Origin: Pycnopodia helianthoides
Lineage: Eukaryota > Echinodermata > Asteroidea > Forcipulatida > Asteriidae
Direction of reading: 5' to 3'
Assembly (NCBI GenBank): GCA_032158295.1
Contig: CM063244.1
Coordinates: 4,530,510 to 4,594,509 of the forward strand
DNA: 64,000 nt
The translations under genes were made by a program, and so were the position numbers. Below are positions 1-12,030 of this stretch, in pieces (position 1 is the stretch's first letter; the number at the start of each line of letters is the position of its first letter). The notes beneath the pieces were generated by a model, which saw only the letters and a list, made by a program, of their open reading frames with translations, did not search any database and was not told the origin of the DNA.

Positions 1-3000
1 TAAATAAGCACACCATTTCATGTTGATTGTAAACTAACTGGAGTTCCCGAGACACTTTTTAACTCGCAAAGTATGTCAAAACAGCCCTACAAATAATTGA
101 CAAACCTCGGTTATTTCCTTCTTTAAATTTATTGGCTGTGACCTCAACCTGCATATACAATCAACAATTTAAATGCTGAATTAAATAAGTTATGTGACTT
201 TGTACTTGAATTTGTTGTGTCCCTAGAAACCATTATCTGTAGAGAACATGTTCTACAAAGTGTTATCATCTTTAAAAAAAAAAACTTTAAAAAAACATTC
301 TTTTGTGCATTACATTTTGTTTAAATTTCACATCACAGCTCTGTATAAGTTTTTAAAAAGTCCCCTGTCACGATTTCATAACTTACAAAAAAAGAACCAT
401 ATAATATCATGTTATAATTGACATGATGTATGTGCATTAAGACCACGGAATGCTCTTTAAACAATACAAACTGTTTGTATCAATTATTAATGAAGTTCAA
501 TAAAGAATTAACATGTAAATGCACATGCAACCTTATTGTTCTGATGGATGTCAGACAACTTTTCCGACTGACAACTCGACGAGTTGGAAATCTCGACGGG
601 TCGAACAACTCAACAGGTTGGACAACTCGACGGGTTGTCCGTTCAAACGTAATACAACTTGACTTTTGATCAGACAACTCGATGGGTGGATGGTAAATCC
701 TCATGTCATGGCAGATTCGAGGTATACAAGTGTGCAGCTGACCGCAAATGGGGCTGTTCAGCATGGGGGGGGGGGGGCGATCGTATTGTACTAGGCACGC
801 ATGGGCGTCTCCACAGGGTGGGGTGGGTTCGCAGACTTATTTAATTTAATATGGGCGTCCGTTTAATGAATGTGTATTATTAATTTAAACTTATTTATCT
901 TTTTTTAACTTTGTATTTTTCTTTTTGTAGTGTTGTGCCAGAGAAAAAGTTTAATAAAATAAAGTAAATAAAATTACCACTTACAAAATGTAAAAAACAT
1001 AAAATATTAAAATCATGTTTACCGTACCACTAAGTGATTAAAGGTACGCTATTTCAATGAGTATACGGTGCTTATAACAAAGTCATTGTAAGGGCAAGAT
1101 GGAAGGGGTAACCCCAATGATTCCCATTTTGAGCTCTTCACTAAAACTGGATGTCAGTAACGGAGATCAGCCATTCACCCGTCGACATGTCTTGGCGCTC
1201 TGTCGAGCTGTCTCACCTTCGAGTTGTCTGACCCGTCAAGTTGTCCGACCCGTTGAGTTGTCTGACCCTGTCGAATTGTCCGACTCGTCGAATAGTCTGA
1301 ACTCCGTTCTGATCAATCTTTTCAATACTTTTGATACTAAAAAAACACAGATGCTCTTTAGTGGTTTTGGAGCAAAAATAATGGTAAGATATGAGATAGA
1401 AAGGTTCCTTCTTTCTTCAAAGAAGATCTTGACCGAAGCATTCTAACTCTCTTCTCAGCAGGCTGCAAGTTCTCTTCTCTGGTGTGAGACGTTTCACTGA
1501 TACCTGGTTTGAAAACAAAAATAAAATAACAAAATTAAGTCCCGCTTTAGTTAATACTTTTTGAAGGCACCAATGGTGTTTATTTTAAATGTAAATGATT
1601 ATAAATAAACATAACCGTTGTTGTGCATGGTGGGGACCATTTTATGGAAGTCTTAAGCCACTACAATTGAATAATTTATTTCAAACTGGCTTGATTTCCA
1701 ACGGTTCGGTTTAAATGTTAAAATCATGGCGCCGACGATTTAGCGATTGCCAGCTCCAAGTTTTTTCATAAAATTACACCAAACGAGCGCACACATTTTC
1801 AGAAAAATCTTGGCATAAATTTGTGGGTTTCTATCCAAAAAATAATATCACCTCCGGAAATTACATGGGCGCAGCCATAAGGCCAAGAAGCGGAGGAAGT
1901 CCAGCGTATTGGCACTATTTATGGTAGGGGCTAACCAAACAAGAATGTTATGAAAATTAAACACGGCATGAATTCACTTTTTTGTGAACTGGAAAACATT
2001 GGCTCAAACAAGGCCAGTTTAATATAACAACGCCACATGGGCTGACGATATTTATTTCTACTAACAATTACTAATATTGGTGTCCATTATTAACCATGTA
2101 CCCATTCTAATCTTACCGGTTTCTACGCTACGTGATCATTCACTATTTTTTAATTATAATAATTATAGGGAGTCATACACACTAACGAATGTTCAATAAA
2201 CAACTTAAAACAATTCTCTAACCTTCAGCAGCAGGCACAGGTTTTTTTGACTCGCGTCAGCTTCGCAAGTGCTTTGAAGCATCTGTGAGTGTGAAATATT
2301 GGTAGCACTTCCGACGAAAACCACCATCGTTGCCGTTGGGTTAGACTATCACAGCACAGCTCTATCTAAGAAACACCTCGCTATTTCAGCTGATTTCCCG
2401 TCCAATTCCTTCCAAATATATACACAGCGTCTGAATTGTCCACGATACTTCGGTCATAGGTGTTACGGCTTCATTACTTTCACACAAATGGGCATAACAC
2501 CGTAAATTTGAGTGTTCCTCGCTGTCTTTTTCGGCCATGTTTTGATGTTGACAACATGACGATCAGGCTTGTTGATACTGTGTGTTTATGTAGAGCGCGT
2601 TTTATGGACTTGTACAATATCCAGATTGCGCACAATTTTGCTCAATCTGAAGATTGAGCGCCCTATCTCATAACGCAGAACCAGACTGAGAACCGCACAA
2701 AGAGCACTATTCAAATTGAGCAAATTTGTAAATGCGCTTTGCTTAAACATAATACTTAGCAACTCGTCGCTTCGTACATCCGCACGTATACACAAGACCA
2801 ATTTTGATTGGTCAACTTAGGATGAAAGACCTATTTTCATTGGACAACCTAGTCACGCTGGCTCGATCACCGTATATCTTTGCACAATTTAGGGCGATGT
2901 TTGTCCTCAAATTTAGAAATAATGTGCAACATTTGAGCGCGGGAACAAGCAAAAAGTGTTATTTTGTATTATTATCTTCCATTTTGAGTGGTTACTGAGT

Positions 3001-3290
3001 AGACCCCCCGGTTGAAGAGAACAAGACTGTAAGATACGACTGGACGGCCCACGGTCTAACAGTGCACATGTATTCGCACACGTTTCTGCGCACATTCGCG
3101 AATAATTTCACGACATCGCCTACGTATGCGCACATATTTGCGATGTGCGATGTCCCTTCAGGGCCACCATACAAAACTGCAATAGACAGCTTACTTTATT
3201 ACCGGAACAAAAAAAAACGAAGAGTTTTCCAACGAGTAGAACGCTAAAAGCACTTCCATTCCGGTTGGGCCATTTCGTAAATACAACAGT
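1..3290. other. Intergenic DNA, no gene recognised
   Basis: AT-rich sequence upstream of the P450 array. The open frames here are short and have no recognisable domain or splice context. It holds a 13-base G run (765-777), a set of degenerate palindromic repeats (described separately) and otherwise unremarkable DNA. I see no promoter or exon that can be tied to a gene. Confidence 0.6.
566..1310. repeat. Degenerate CAACTCGACGGGTTG-type repeats in opposite orientations
   Basis: Around 566-690 several copies of a roughly 15-17 base motif like ACAACTCGACGGGTTG occur on the plus strand. At about 1200-1310 the complementary form (CCCGTTGAGTTGTC and variants) recurs at least five times. The two clusters are in opposite orientation about 500 bp apart, as expected for the subterminal repeats of a DNA transposon. 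I could not define its ends. The open frames over both clusters are by-products of the repeat. Confidence 0.5.
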
Positions 3291-3294
3291 TGCT

Positions 3295-3455
3295 GATTTT
3301 TACTAATGGCTAGCACCTTGCTGATACATAGCCAGCCTGCTGGTCCTAGTGGAAGATTATTGGGCAGACGAAGCCAGTATGATCCCAGGAGAAAAACAAT
3401 CAGGAAAACAGTGATCGACTGTAATCCAACAGCTACAAATAATTGAACAAGACTC
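3295..3455 (-). pseudogene. Antisense relic of a P450 exon 1
   Basis: On the minus strand this stretch encodes a CYP2-like amino terminus: a hydrophobic anchor (motif VGLQSITVFLIVFLLG), then YWLRLPNNLPLGPAGW. This matches residues 10-43 of the neighbouring plus-strand P450. Similarity is lost right after the proline hinge, where the sequence runs into unrelated residues, and no further exons follow on the minus strand. It lies head-to-head with P450-1, about 460 bp from that gene's start codon, so the DNA between could descend from a bidirectional promoter. It is a relic of an inverted duplication rather than a working exon. Confidence 0.8.
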
Positions 3456-3731
3456 GACACGATTCTGTTACTATACTCAATCATATCAGCAAAAAGTTGC
3501 TTTGGAGCTTTGTGGCGGAAAAAGGTCCATTTATATTGAAATCAGGCACCGTCCTCATTGGCAAACCTGCAAACGACACTAGTGCGCAACCAACAGTAAC
3601 GGATACAAACCAAACGGTGTTTTGATATTGACCTTTCAACTCTTTCCGTTTCAGTTGCCTTTAGACTGTGCACAAACACACTTAGCAGACGTCAAGTGCA
3701 TTTTGAAATGCAATATTCAACCGTATGAAAC

Positions 3732-3791
3732 AAGGTTGCACTTGTTTACGATGCTTTGGCATTATCTTCAAGATTGGAGTACCAACAAGGC
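3732..3791 (+). promoter_or_regulatory. Proximal promoter block conserved between P450-1 and P450-2
   Basis: The stretch beginning GGTTGCACTTGTTTACGA and running to GGAGTACCAACAAGG has a clear counterpart upstream of P450-2 (about 24460-24520, with GTCGCACTTGTTTGCGAG). Conservation ahead of the TATA position in two genes whose introns have diverged suggests shared control. It could also simply reflect a recent duplication. No particular transcription factor can be named with confidence. Confidence 0.45.
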
Positions 3792-3829
3792 ACTTAAGCC
3801 ATAGAGACCACTGGTCATCGATATATCCC

Positions 3830-3836
3830 TATAAAA
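3830..3836 (+). promoter_or_regulatory. TATA box of P450-1
   Basis: TATAAAA sits 85 bases ahead of the chosen ATG at 3921, so transcription would start near 3860. This argues against the in-frame upstream ATG at 3849, which would lie before the transcript start. The aligned spot upstream of P450-2 reads TACAAACA, a degraded version. Confidence 0.6.
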
Positions 3837-3920
3837 TCAACACCTCCAATGAACTCGCTGTCAGCCATAGCATTTAACTTCATCAATGATCAATGTTTTC
3901 AGTTTTCCCCCGTGCTCACC

Positions 3921-6900
3921 ATGCTCAAAATGTTGTTGTTTGAAGCTTTCGGGTTGCAGTCGGTAACCGTATTCTTGTCTGTTTTCCTGCTGGGAATGTG
4001 CTGGATTCGTCTGCCCAAGAATCTCCCACTAGGACCGACTGGTTGGCCAGTTATCGGCAGCGCACTGGCTCTTCGCCGTGGACTACCGCATGTGGTTTTC
4101 ACTCAATGGTCCAAACAGTACGGGGGAGTGTTTAGCGTTCGACTTGGTGGCAAGCTCTTCGTAGTTTTGAATGATTTACGTTGCATCAAGGAAGCTTTGC
4201 ACAAACAGGCTGATGTCTTTAGCGACAGACATACGTCAGCCGTTAGCAAACTTATTGGAACTAAAGGTAAGCTTTCTAAATAACAGCATATTGGCAGAGG
4301 TACAAAAGTGTTCAATCCGAGGATTGTTGCCTTGTCAGAGAGAACGATTTACTTTTGTCATGCTATGGCAAAGAAGGGGGACAAGGTGCAAATCTAGTGA
4401 TACTTCGGTCATGCTTATTCGTGTAATTACAAAACTATTGCATTGCGCGTTAGGTCCTGAGACTTGGGGGAAATGTTAACCGTAATCAGTACATTTATAA
4501 TTTGTACAAACCCGATTTTACATTTTATAATTATTATTATTATTATTATTTTTTTACATAGCCTATTGGTTTATACTTCGTGGGAACAGCGACGGTTATG
4601 TGCAGAAAGTACTTACCAATTATTCATTTCCTTGATTCTGACGTCATTTTAACGTAACATTGTTTACTGCGTGGGTTATTCGTTTACACAGGTAGCTTTT
4701 CCGAAGAAAATGGCCCCATCTGGAAGGAGCGACGTCGCTTTGGTCTCGGAGCTCTGAGAAGCTTTTGTATGGGCAAGAAGAGCATTGAGCATTCCATCAA
4801 CGAGGAATCACGGTACCTCCTCGACGGCTTCGCAGACCAACAGGGCAAACCATTTGATCCTACACACACAGTCGAAAATGCCGTCTCCAATGTCATTTGT
4901 AAAATATGCACAGGGAGAAGATTCAACTTTTCAGATCCAAAATTTGCAGAGATACTCGAATTGATAAGAGAGCAGTTAAGCTATGGTAGTCAAACTTCCT
5001 TAGTTAATCTCGTGCCTGGTGTCATTCACACTCCGTTCTACTATCGTGTGAAAGCAACTTGCAGACGTCTCAAGTTATTTTTCTCTAAAATAGTACGGGT
5101 GGGTAACATTTATTTAAAAATTGGGCCCATTCAACGATGGTTTTAAATGTGGATGATGGTTTCTTTCAGTGAACTATTAAAATGGATGACAACAAAAACA
5201 AACAAGGTACAAAGTTTATTTTTCGGTTTTTCTCAAGACTTTTCTGTAACTGTAATAAAATGACCCGTATCCGTACTTATGTTAAGGAACTGGAAAATTT
5301 ATGGGTAAGCTGTCATCAAAAGTGTATGCTTAAAAATCATTCTTATAACACCAGAAACTTGAAGGAGATTACCCACAACCAGACCACTTCAGTTTGTATA
5401 TCATTTAAGACGAATAGATAACCGATCACTTACACCTGGCATTATAAGAAACAGCACAAACCAACCCTCTTATTAACAGTTTTCCCTTTCGCTTTGGTAC
5501 GAAAGGAACAGAAGTGCGAACAAGAACTACGTAACCCTTTTTTCAGGAACATCGCCAGTCGTACAATGAAAATGACATCCGGGACATCATTGACCTGCAC
5601 ATCGCAGAGGTCAAGAAACGAGAAACCAGCGGTAGAGTCGACGATCGATTCGAGAAGGCCGCCTTTGACGACGAAGCCTTGAGAGGGAGTGTGTTTGACT
5701 TGTTTCTTGGTGGAACAGTCACAACATCTACTACGTTGCTGTGGTTGATCATGTACATGGCACTCAATCCGATCATTCAGAGGCAGGTAAAGTGAATAAT
5801 ATCTGTCTGGCGTCTTATTATGGTGATCTTGATATGACCAGTTTGTATTTAACGGAGATGTCAAAATCTCGTTCTTTACTAACCGGTACTTTTTGTCGAT
5901 GGCCCTTTAAAAACATTAAAGCATACTTTTCATGTTTACCCGCCGTTCTTGCCAGGAGACGATTTCATGACAAAAGAAATGAGATAAGAAGTGCAAAGAT
6001 TAGGTTTGCATGACACTACATTTAAATTTGATCGACAATAGGTAAACCTTCAACATTTACAATAACTCAATATTGACGCCAATAGCGTCATTGATCAGTT
6101 AATCATTCAAGGCCGCCATCAATGTGTACACAGATACCCTGGGGTACAGCAATTCCTGTGACGCGCACAAGTATTGCAAGGCCGAACCATTTTACACGCA
6201 TTACCTTGTGGCAAAGTAAAACAATTATTTAGCATTGTGTATTCAATTAATTCAACAGAAAACATGTTTGAAGGTCCTAAGATGGGAAAGAAACTTGCAA
6301 CTTATAATCGGACAAACGAGATTATCCTGAAAAGTGTAATAAAACGTTCCTGTTTTCCCCAAAGTGTTCAGCTCTGTCATTAAAGAAATAAAAATACTAT
6401 CAAATATAAAATATATAAACAAAAAAGGGGAATAATTTAAGGTCTGATAATTGAAGGTTCAATTGATTTTTGACACCATTTACAAACTGATACTTTTATT
6501 TATATTTGATTATTTATATACGGTAAAATCAGCTAGGCAGAAAAAGCCGTTTCCCACTGATGCCATGTCCAACCCCACATCATTATAAGTTAAAAACAAA
6601 ACACAAAACATGTTGGCCTAGAACGAAGACAATGTAATACAATGATAATATAAATAATATTCAATACAACATACAAGCAATTAAAATATTACGAAATAAA
6701 TTAGATGAAATATTGAAAAACTGAAGATTTTGAACAGGTATACATTTCATCAATACTAATATAGGTTTTCTCGGTCAATTTCGGCAAATGAGCAGCCAAT
6801 TAAACCACTGCACCATTCTTTTTCTGAAAATGGTCATTTGATTTCGTTTTATGACTAGTCAAATGTACTGTTGCGTCATTCGATTTAACAAAACAACATA

Positions 6901-9868
6901 CAATTTAACAATTCAACAAAGCAGCATTCAAATTCGCAGGAGCTTTTTGAGGCGTGTATTTAGTCATTCAAATTCATTTTTGGGCAGTCATTTCTGAAAT
7001 TTGTGCACTTTAAAAAAACGCGCTGCCAAACTTTTGTTTCCTTTCGTTTGTTAAAGGCATAATACGGTTTATTTATTTGCACTTGAGTAACTTTGCCAAT
7101 GTACTTCGAAAACGAGCTTTCGCCACAATTTTTAAATGCATATTTCTAGAAATGGCAGCTCAATAAGAAACAAGGAAAAACATAAAGGAACATTAGTTAT
7201 TTGTCAGTTAACCGATTAAGACCCCCCAAAAAATCAAGAAATGAATAAAGAAGAAAACAAAGAAGAAGACCAATCTAATGGGTCCCATGTAAAATCTACT
7301 GGAAACATAAATAAAGAAAAATATGGTTTGCCTGAATTGAAGTGAAGATACGAAACAGTTGCCTAGTACTGTTTTTATTCGCATTTCTTTATCTTACTTA
7401 TTTGACTTCTCATTTAGCGAAATTGATTGCCTCTTTACGAAATAAAACCAAAAAAAATCAGTAAAAGTCTCCAGTCGAACCAGCTTTGCTAAATTGAATG
7501 ATGATTGTGCGTCACGAAAAATAATGCCGATATGCTAAATTGAACACAGTACTAAAGGAATTTGAATGCCTCAAAACGAAATTGAATGCCTGAATTCTGA
7601 ATTTGAAACACAGTAAAAACTGGAGGGGCAAAATAGCTTTATTCGTACGCACGAAAATTAAATCGGCTGCTCATTTGCCGAATTTGACCGAGAAAACCTA
7701 TACTACAAACTAGATCCTTTTGTTAAACTAATAATCATGGCCGTATAGAGATAGATCCATTCATACAACATTGAGGTGTTAAACTTTACCTAAAAGACTT
7801 TACTTTGAACATGATTGCACCAGTGGGAGACTTTGGAACGCTAGGTGGCAGCAGACTTACCATGTACAAGTTCATTGTGTTCGTAGTTCTGAGCATGCGC
7901 AAATTTCCGAGAACAATGGATTTACCTTGTAAGTCTGCTGCCACCTAGCGTCACCAAAAGTATCACATTGGCCCGTGTTTGAACTTCATGTTTGACCGTA
8001 TGCACTAACGAAACAGAAAGACATATCTTCGTTATTGGGAATTGAAGATATTGAACAAGTGTACATTTTATAAATACCAATACTACAAACTAAATCCGTT
8101 CATTGTAAATTGAAGCAAATAATAATGTCCGTATAAAGGTCCATTCACAAAATGGATGTGGTGAACTTTTCCCATGAGAGTTTACTTTAAACATTCGATT
8201 GCAACAATTGGCCAAAACCTGAGCTCTATGTTTGACTTTTCAATCAAGAACTCTTTGACTAACAAAACAATAAATATATCTTCAAAAAGATATATTATAA
8301 GCAAATACATAACCTTTTTCTTGTTATTGCTCTCTAAGAAATTAAATGAAAGAGAAAATAGAATTAGAAAAATAACCATCGACCTGCAGGTTCAGTCCGA
8401 GATTGATGACGTCATAGGAGGGAGTCGCCAGCCATCAATGGCCGACAGTCCGAACATGCCGTACACGAACGCCGCCATCTTGGAGATTTTGCGCATTCGT
8501 CCTGCTGGTCCCTTAGCACTTCCACACCAAGCAAAAGAAGAAACAACGATAAACGGTTGCACCGTTCCAAAGAACACATGTAAGAAATGTCTTTCTTTTT
8601 ATAATAACAATAATAAAAGTTAGAGAACGCTATGATAAGCTAATAGGGCTTGAAGCTTATTGCCAATGAGTATTATTTTCAAGATAGACTACAAAGTTAC
8701 ACCACATTGGCTGCACTCGATGTACCGGCCGAGTGCAGTGGTTTTTAACCTGCACGGCTTACACGCCAATGGAGGAAGGTAACCATTTACGGAAACATTA
8801 AACCAACATTCAGATCGTGTTTTCTTTTACCACAATTAGCTGACAATCTTGGTACTGAGCTTTTATGATTTTTATGTTTACCCGCAGGTGTGTTGATTAA
8901 CATCTGGGCAGTACACCATGATCCTGCCACGTGGACAGAGCCAGAGAAATACAACCCAAGCCGATTCCTCTCTGCTGATGGCAAGAGTGTCGTTCAACAT
9001 GAATCACTCATCCCATTTGGAACAGGTAGTTATCCCACAAGTGCAATATGAAAATATGAATATGAAAACTATGTAGTGATTCAGAGTCCTGTATCCAATG
9101 AGGCCGAATGCCGAGTTGTTTTGGGGGACGGGAAAACACCACAATTCACGAGTGATCTTAGGACAGGGATAACAAATTTACCTTTCCTTAACTTGGATGC
9201 AGAGAAAAGTTGACATAAAACGAAACCTTTTCTTTACATTTCAACTTTGTTCGGTGTGTTGATTCTTTCAAAAGTTGTGCTCAAGTTTTAAAAGGACATG
9301 AGTTTCAGAAAATGTTATTTTCTTGAAAAGATTCTGTGTCATTAGTTGTTTTGACTAACTTAGTTTGATGATACAAATGACTGGACAAGACACACGCTGA
9401 ACTTATTTGGACTTCGCCATGTTGCAAGTTCTAAACAATGTAGCGGGTAAACTGCACTGCCCTGGCCACTCAAAGTTGAAATTATGTTTCTAAAGCGTAT
9501 TTTGTTAAAAGTCAAGGAAAACGGGATTACTACTAAATTCATGTGCAGAGTAATTACAAAAAGAAAAAAGCTTAATCAGCCAGTCACCGACTGGTACGCT
9601 CGTGCACTATACGCAGGGTGCTATTAAGATGACGGTTACCCTTGAAATAAACAATGTTAAAGTCTCCGTTACTCTTTATTATACAGGTCGACGTCACTGT
9701 ATGGGGGAAAGTCTCGCCAAAAAAGAACTCTTCATTATCTTTGTCAACCTACTCCAACAGTTCACTATCGAGTTCCCTGGGGGAAAACCATTGCCCTCCC
9801 AAGAAGGACTGTCTGGCACCATAGTAAAGCCCGGTCCATTTGAAATTTGCGCCAGCAGACGCGCTTAA
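3921..9868 (+). CDS. Cytochrome P450, CYP2 clan (P450-1), six exons
   Basis: Predicted microsomal heme monooxygenase. Exons: 3921-4266, 4692-5098, 5547-5786, 8390-8579, 8888-9025, 9687-9868, giving 500 residues, normal for the CYP2 family. All introns are GT-AG with phases 1,0,0,1,1. Visible landmarks are an N-terminal anchor (about 5-28), a PLGP hinge (36-39, usually PPGP), helix C WKERR (126-130), helix I GGTVTT (306-311), ExxR as EILR (363-366), PSRF (418-421) and the heme loop FGTGRRHC with Cys445. The start is the ATG that aligns with P450-2 and follows the TATA box. Two oddities stand out: Val309 replaces the usual helix I Asp/Glu, and helix C reads SFCMGKKS where the paralogues have SFGMGKKS. 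Intron 3 (2.6 kb) carries two MITEs. The substrate cannot be told from sequence, and an altered or non-monooxygenase chemistry is possible. Confidence 0.93.
6762..7700. mobile_element. 939 bp MITE with TA target duplication
   Basis: Terminal inverted repeats of about 36 bases begin TAGGTTTTCTCGGTCAA and continue TTCGGCAAATGAGCAGCC. Both ends are flanked by TA (6760-6761 and 7701-7702). A local duplicate at about 8062-8085 has the same flanking sequence with a single TA and no element, so it serves as an empty site and confirms the 2 bp duplication. The interior has no coding potential. A TA duplication fits the Tc1/mariner-type group, although the family is not identified. Confidence 0.85.
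7827..7964. mobile_element. Short foldback MITE with GCTAGGTGGCAGCAG arms
   Basis: The left arm (GAGACTTTGG, then CGCTAGGTGGCAGCAGACTT) is matched in inverse by the right arm at about 7930-7964, around a short loop. The paralogous stretch at about 8195-8215 (GATTGCAACAATTGGCC) lacks the insertion. The element is about 138 bp and non-coding. Confidence 0.75.
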
Positions 9869-9926
9869 AGCTTTAGCTACTAATTACCTGTTAGAAAAGT
9901 GGTAAAAGAGGCACTTTAAAAGCCAA

Positions 9927-9932
9927 AATAAA
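9927..9932 (+). terminator. Polyadenylation signal of P450-1
   Basis: AATAAA lies 59 bases after the stop codon. The same signal is present in the duplicated copy at 15952-15957. Confidence 0.6.
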
Positions 9933-10721
9933 CATGCAACTTTAAAGAGATTATGCTAGACTGGAAATTTTGTTTTAATGTGTGCGAACTTTACTTAGTA
10001 TGTGATATAGATTTTAACACAAACGTATTGAATATTTAAAGAAACTGTTAAAGGTATTTTTTATCAGATGTTTATACACTTATAAACTGTTTTAATAGAG
10101 TTATTGATCCACAGACAACCATTTCACAAATAGTTTATGAAAGAAATCTCTTGAATCAGTGACATGAAAGTAAATCAACTGTCCATTCACTTTGATATAA
10201 AAACAATAAACTTAATAATTATATCACAAATGGATATGATTGGTTTTGGACAATACATTTGATGAGATTCTGTAACAATGTACGGACCGTTTCACGAGGT
10301 GATTCGTCACTGCACTAACGCTACGAAATGACGACCTGTGTGCAAAAACTTGTGTTAAATTTTATTTGTTTAGTTTTAAGTTGTTTACATTATTAGTTAA
10401 ACAATATCCGTAAAGGATTACAATTTCATGAAATTCCAAAGCTTGAAGAGCTTCACTTTTTTTTCTACAATACCTATGCATTGCAACCTTTGCACGAAAG
10501 TTACAATTTTCGTTTTCACGAACTAACAAAACGTTTTCACAAACTGAAACAAACGTGTGTGCGGCGTGCGCGCAGACCATCCATTTTACAAAGTGACACA
10601 TACGTAGTCTTGTTATACATTGGATTGTGTCACTTGGTGAAGAACTCTGCCTGATTTGCTTTTATATTGGCTTCACGAACTAACGCGATCCATTCTTACC
10701 TATTGCTTATTAATTTACTTA
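9933..10721. other. 3' flank of P450-1, no gene recognised
   Basis: AT-rich DNA between the polyadenylation signal and the Harbinger-like MITE, repeated almost base for base at about 15958-16747. Short open frames on either strand show no domain. It ends with the TTA target site of the MITE. Confidence 0.6.
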
Positions 10722-11627
10722 AGGCCCTGTCACACCTTGACGTTTTAGCAAGCGTATGCCGACGTCTCAAAATTTCTCTAAAACGCTGGCATACGCTGAA
10801 CTATCGATGTGTTTTTTGTTTTAATTTTGGGCGTACACATAGCGTATTCGTAACGAATTGGACGTATACATAACGTAAAGGTAACTTATATTGAACGTTT
10901 CGATAACTTATAAATAACTTATACAAATGAATGCTTAGCGTGTTGCCGGCGTTCACAACTTATGTCCAACGATAGTCTAACTTATGCATAGTGCGAGGCA
11001 GCGTATCGCCGACGATCACGTGTCGTAGTCTATAAAAAAAAGGCTGCCGCTCGACGATTCAAATCACAACCGCACAAGACATTATAGTATCAACATCACC
11101 GCCGCAGTATCAACATCACCATCTCACACGCCCGTCATGCCGAAGAAAACTTCGAAGAACGCTGCCAATACACCATTATACGGTAACTGTTAGTTAGAAA
11201 CACGTTCAGTAAGTTATGTGGTCGTCCGGAACACGTCAAGTACGTCTACATACGTAAACATGCGTTGGAGATAAGTTCGACATAGGTTCAAAGCACGTTA
11301 CTCATAGGTTAGAAATAAGTTTTGGGTACGCTACACATTACTTCGACGTATGTCGACTTATGAGCAACTTACAAGTAACGTGTGTGAACATGTGTCAACG
11401 ATCGTATAACTTACCTACAACTAATGCGGGACGTGTGCGCCACACGCTGGCATACGCCGAGAATTTTTCGACGACCTCGCCATACTAGGACGTTTCCCAG
11501 CGTGCTTCAGCGTGCTTTAAACTTATACAAAACTTACCCATAACTTATTCGACGTACGCCAGCGTATTCGCCAAATTTTTCTTACGTCGGCATACGCTGG
11601 CTAAAACGTCAAGGTGTGACAGGGCCT
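10722..11627. mobile_element. Harbinger-like MITE carrying a TATA box and start codon (copy 1)
   Basis: About 906 bp with terminal inverted repeats of roughly 40 bases (AGGCCCTGTCACACCTTGAC). It is flanked by TTA on both sides (10719-10721, 11628-11630), the 3 bp TWA duplication typical of PIF/Harbinger elements. The interior is rich in AACTTAT and CGTAC motifs. It contains TATAAAAAAA at 11031, followed about 105 bases on by ATG at 11137, which opens an 18-codon frame (MPKKTSKNAANTPLYGNC) with a possible splice donor inside it (GGTAAC). It looks like the promoter end of an autonomous element or a captured first exon. Confidence 0.85.
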
Positions 11628-11630
11628 TTA

Positions 11631-12030
11631 CGGATCCTTAAACCTGAGGTTAGAATTGGTCTATATGGGCTATTTGAAGTGTAACATCAGTTCTCGATTT
11701 TCATTGAAATGTTGGTCTAATGTCCGTTAGGCAAACACTTGAAGTTGTTTAATGACTTAGAATGTTCCATGTGTGAGGGCAGGCTGATCCCAATTACTCT
11801 GCTTTTAATACTAATGGCTGGAAATGGACCATTTCATTGAGTTTATTGTTATCTATTGGAAGTAACAATGAGACATCTTCCCCAACCTTGAACTGTCTGT
11901 CTTTGCTTTTTTGGTCTTAGTATTTCTTTTAAAGTTTGAGTGCCTCCTTCATTGTTCTCGCGGGCTAACTGACACGTTTATTTAAGCCTGTTCTTCAAAA
12001 TCGAGTACATACTTATAAGTTGTTCTTACG
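11631..12030. other. Non-coding spacer inside the duplication
   Basis: I see nothing beyond AT-rich single-copy-looking DNA that recurs in copy 2 at about 17655-18057. Confidence 0.55.

Larger units (their letters stand above)
5787..8389 (+). other. Intron 3 of P450-1
   Basis: This 2.6 kb intron contains two MITEs (6762-7700 and 7827-7964) and a local duplication. The sequence around 6711-6760 plus 7703-7990 recurs without either MITE at about 8035-8270. The short open frames here are not coding by any evidence I can see. Confidence 0.75.

Noticed and set aside
3849..3920. Upstream in-frame ATG for P450-1
   Set aside because: It lies 13 bases after the TATA box, so probably ahead of the transcript start. 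The ATG at 3921 aligns with the starts of P450-2 and the antisense relic.
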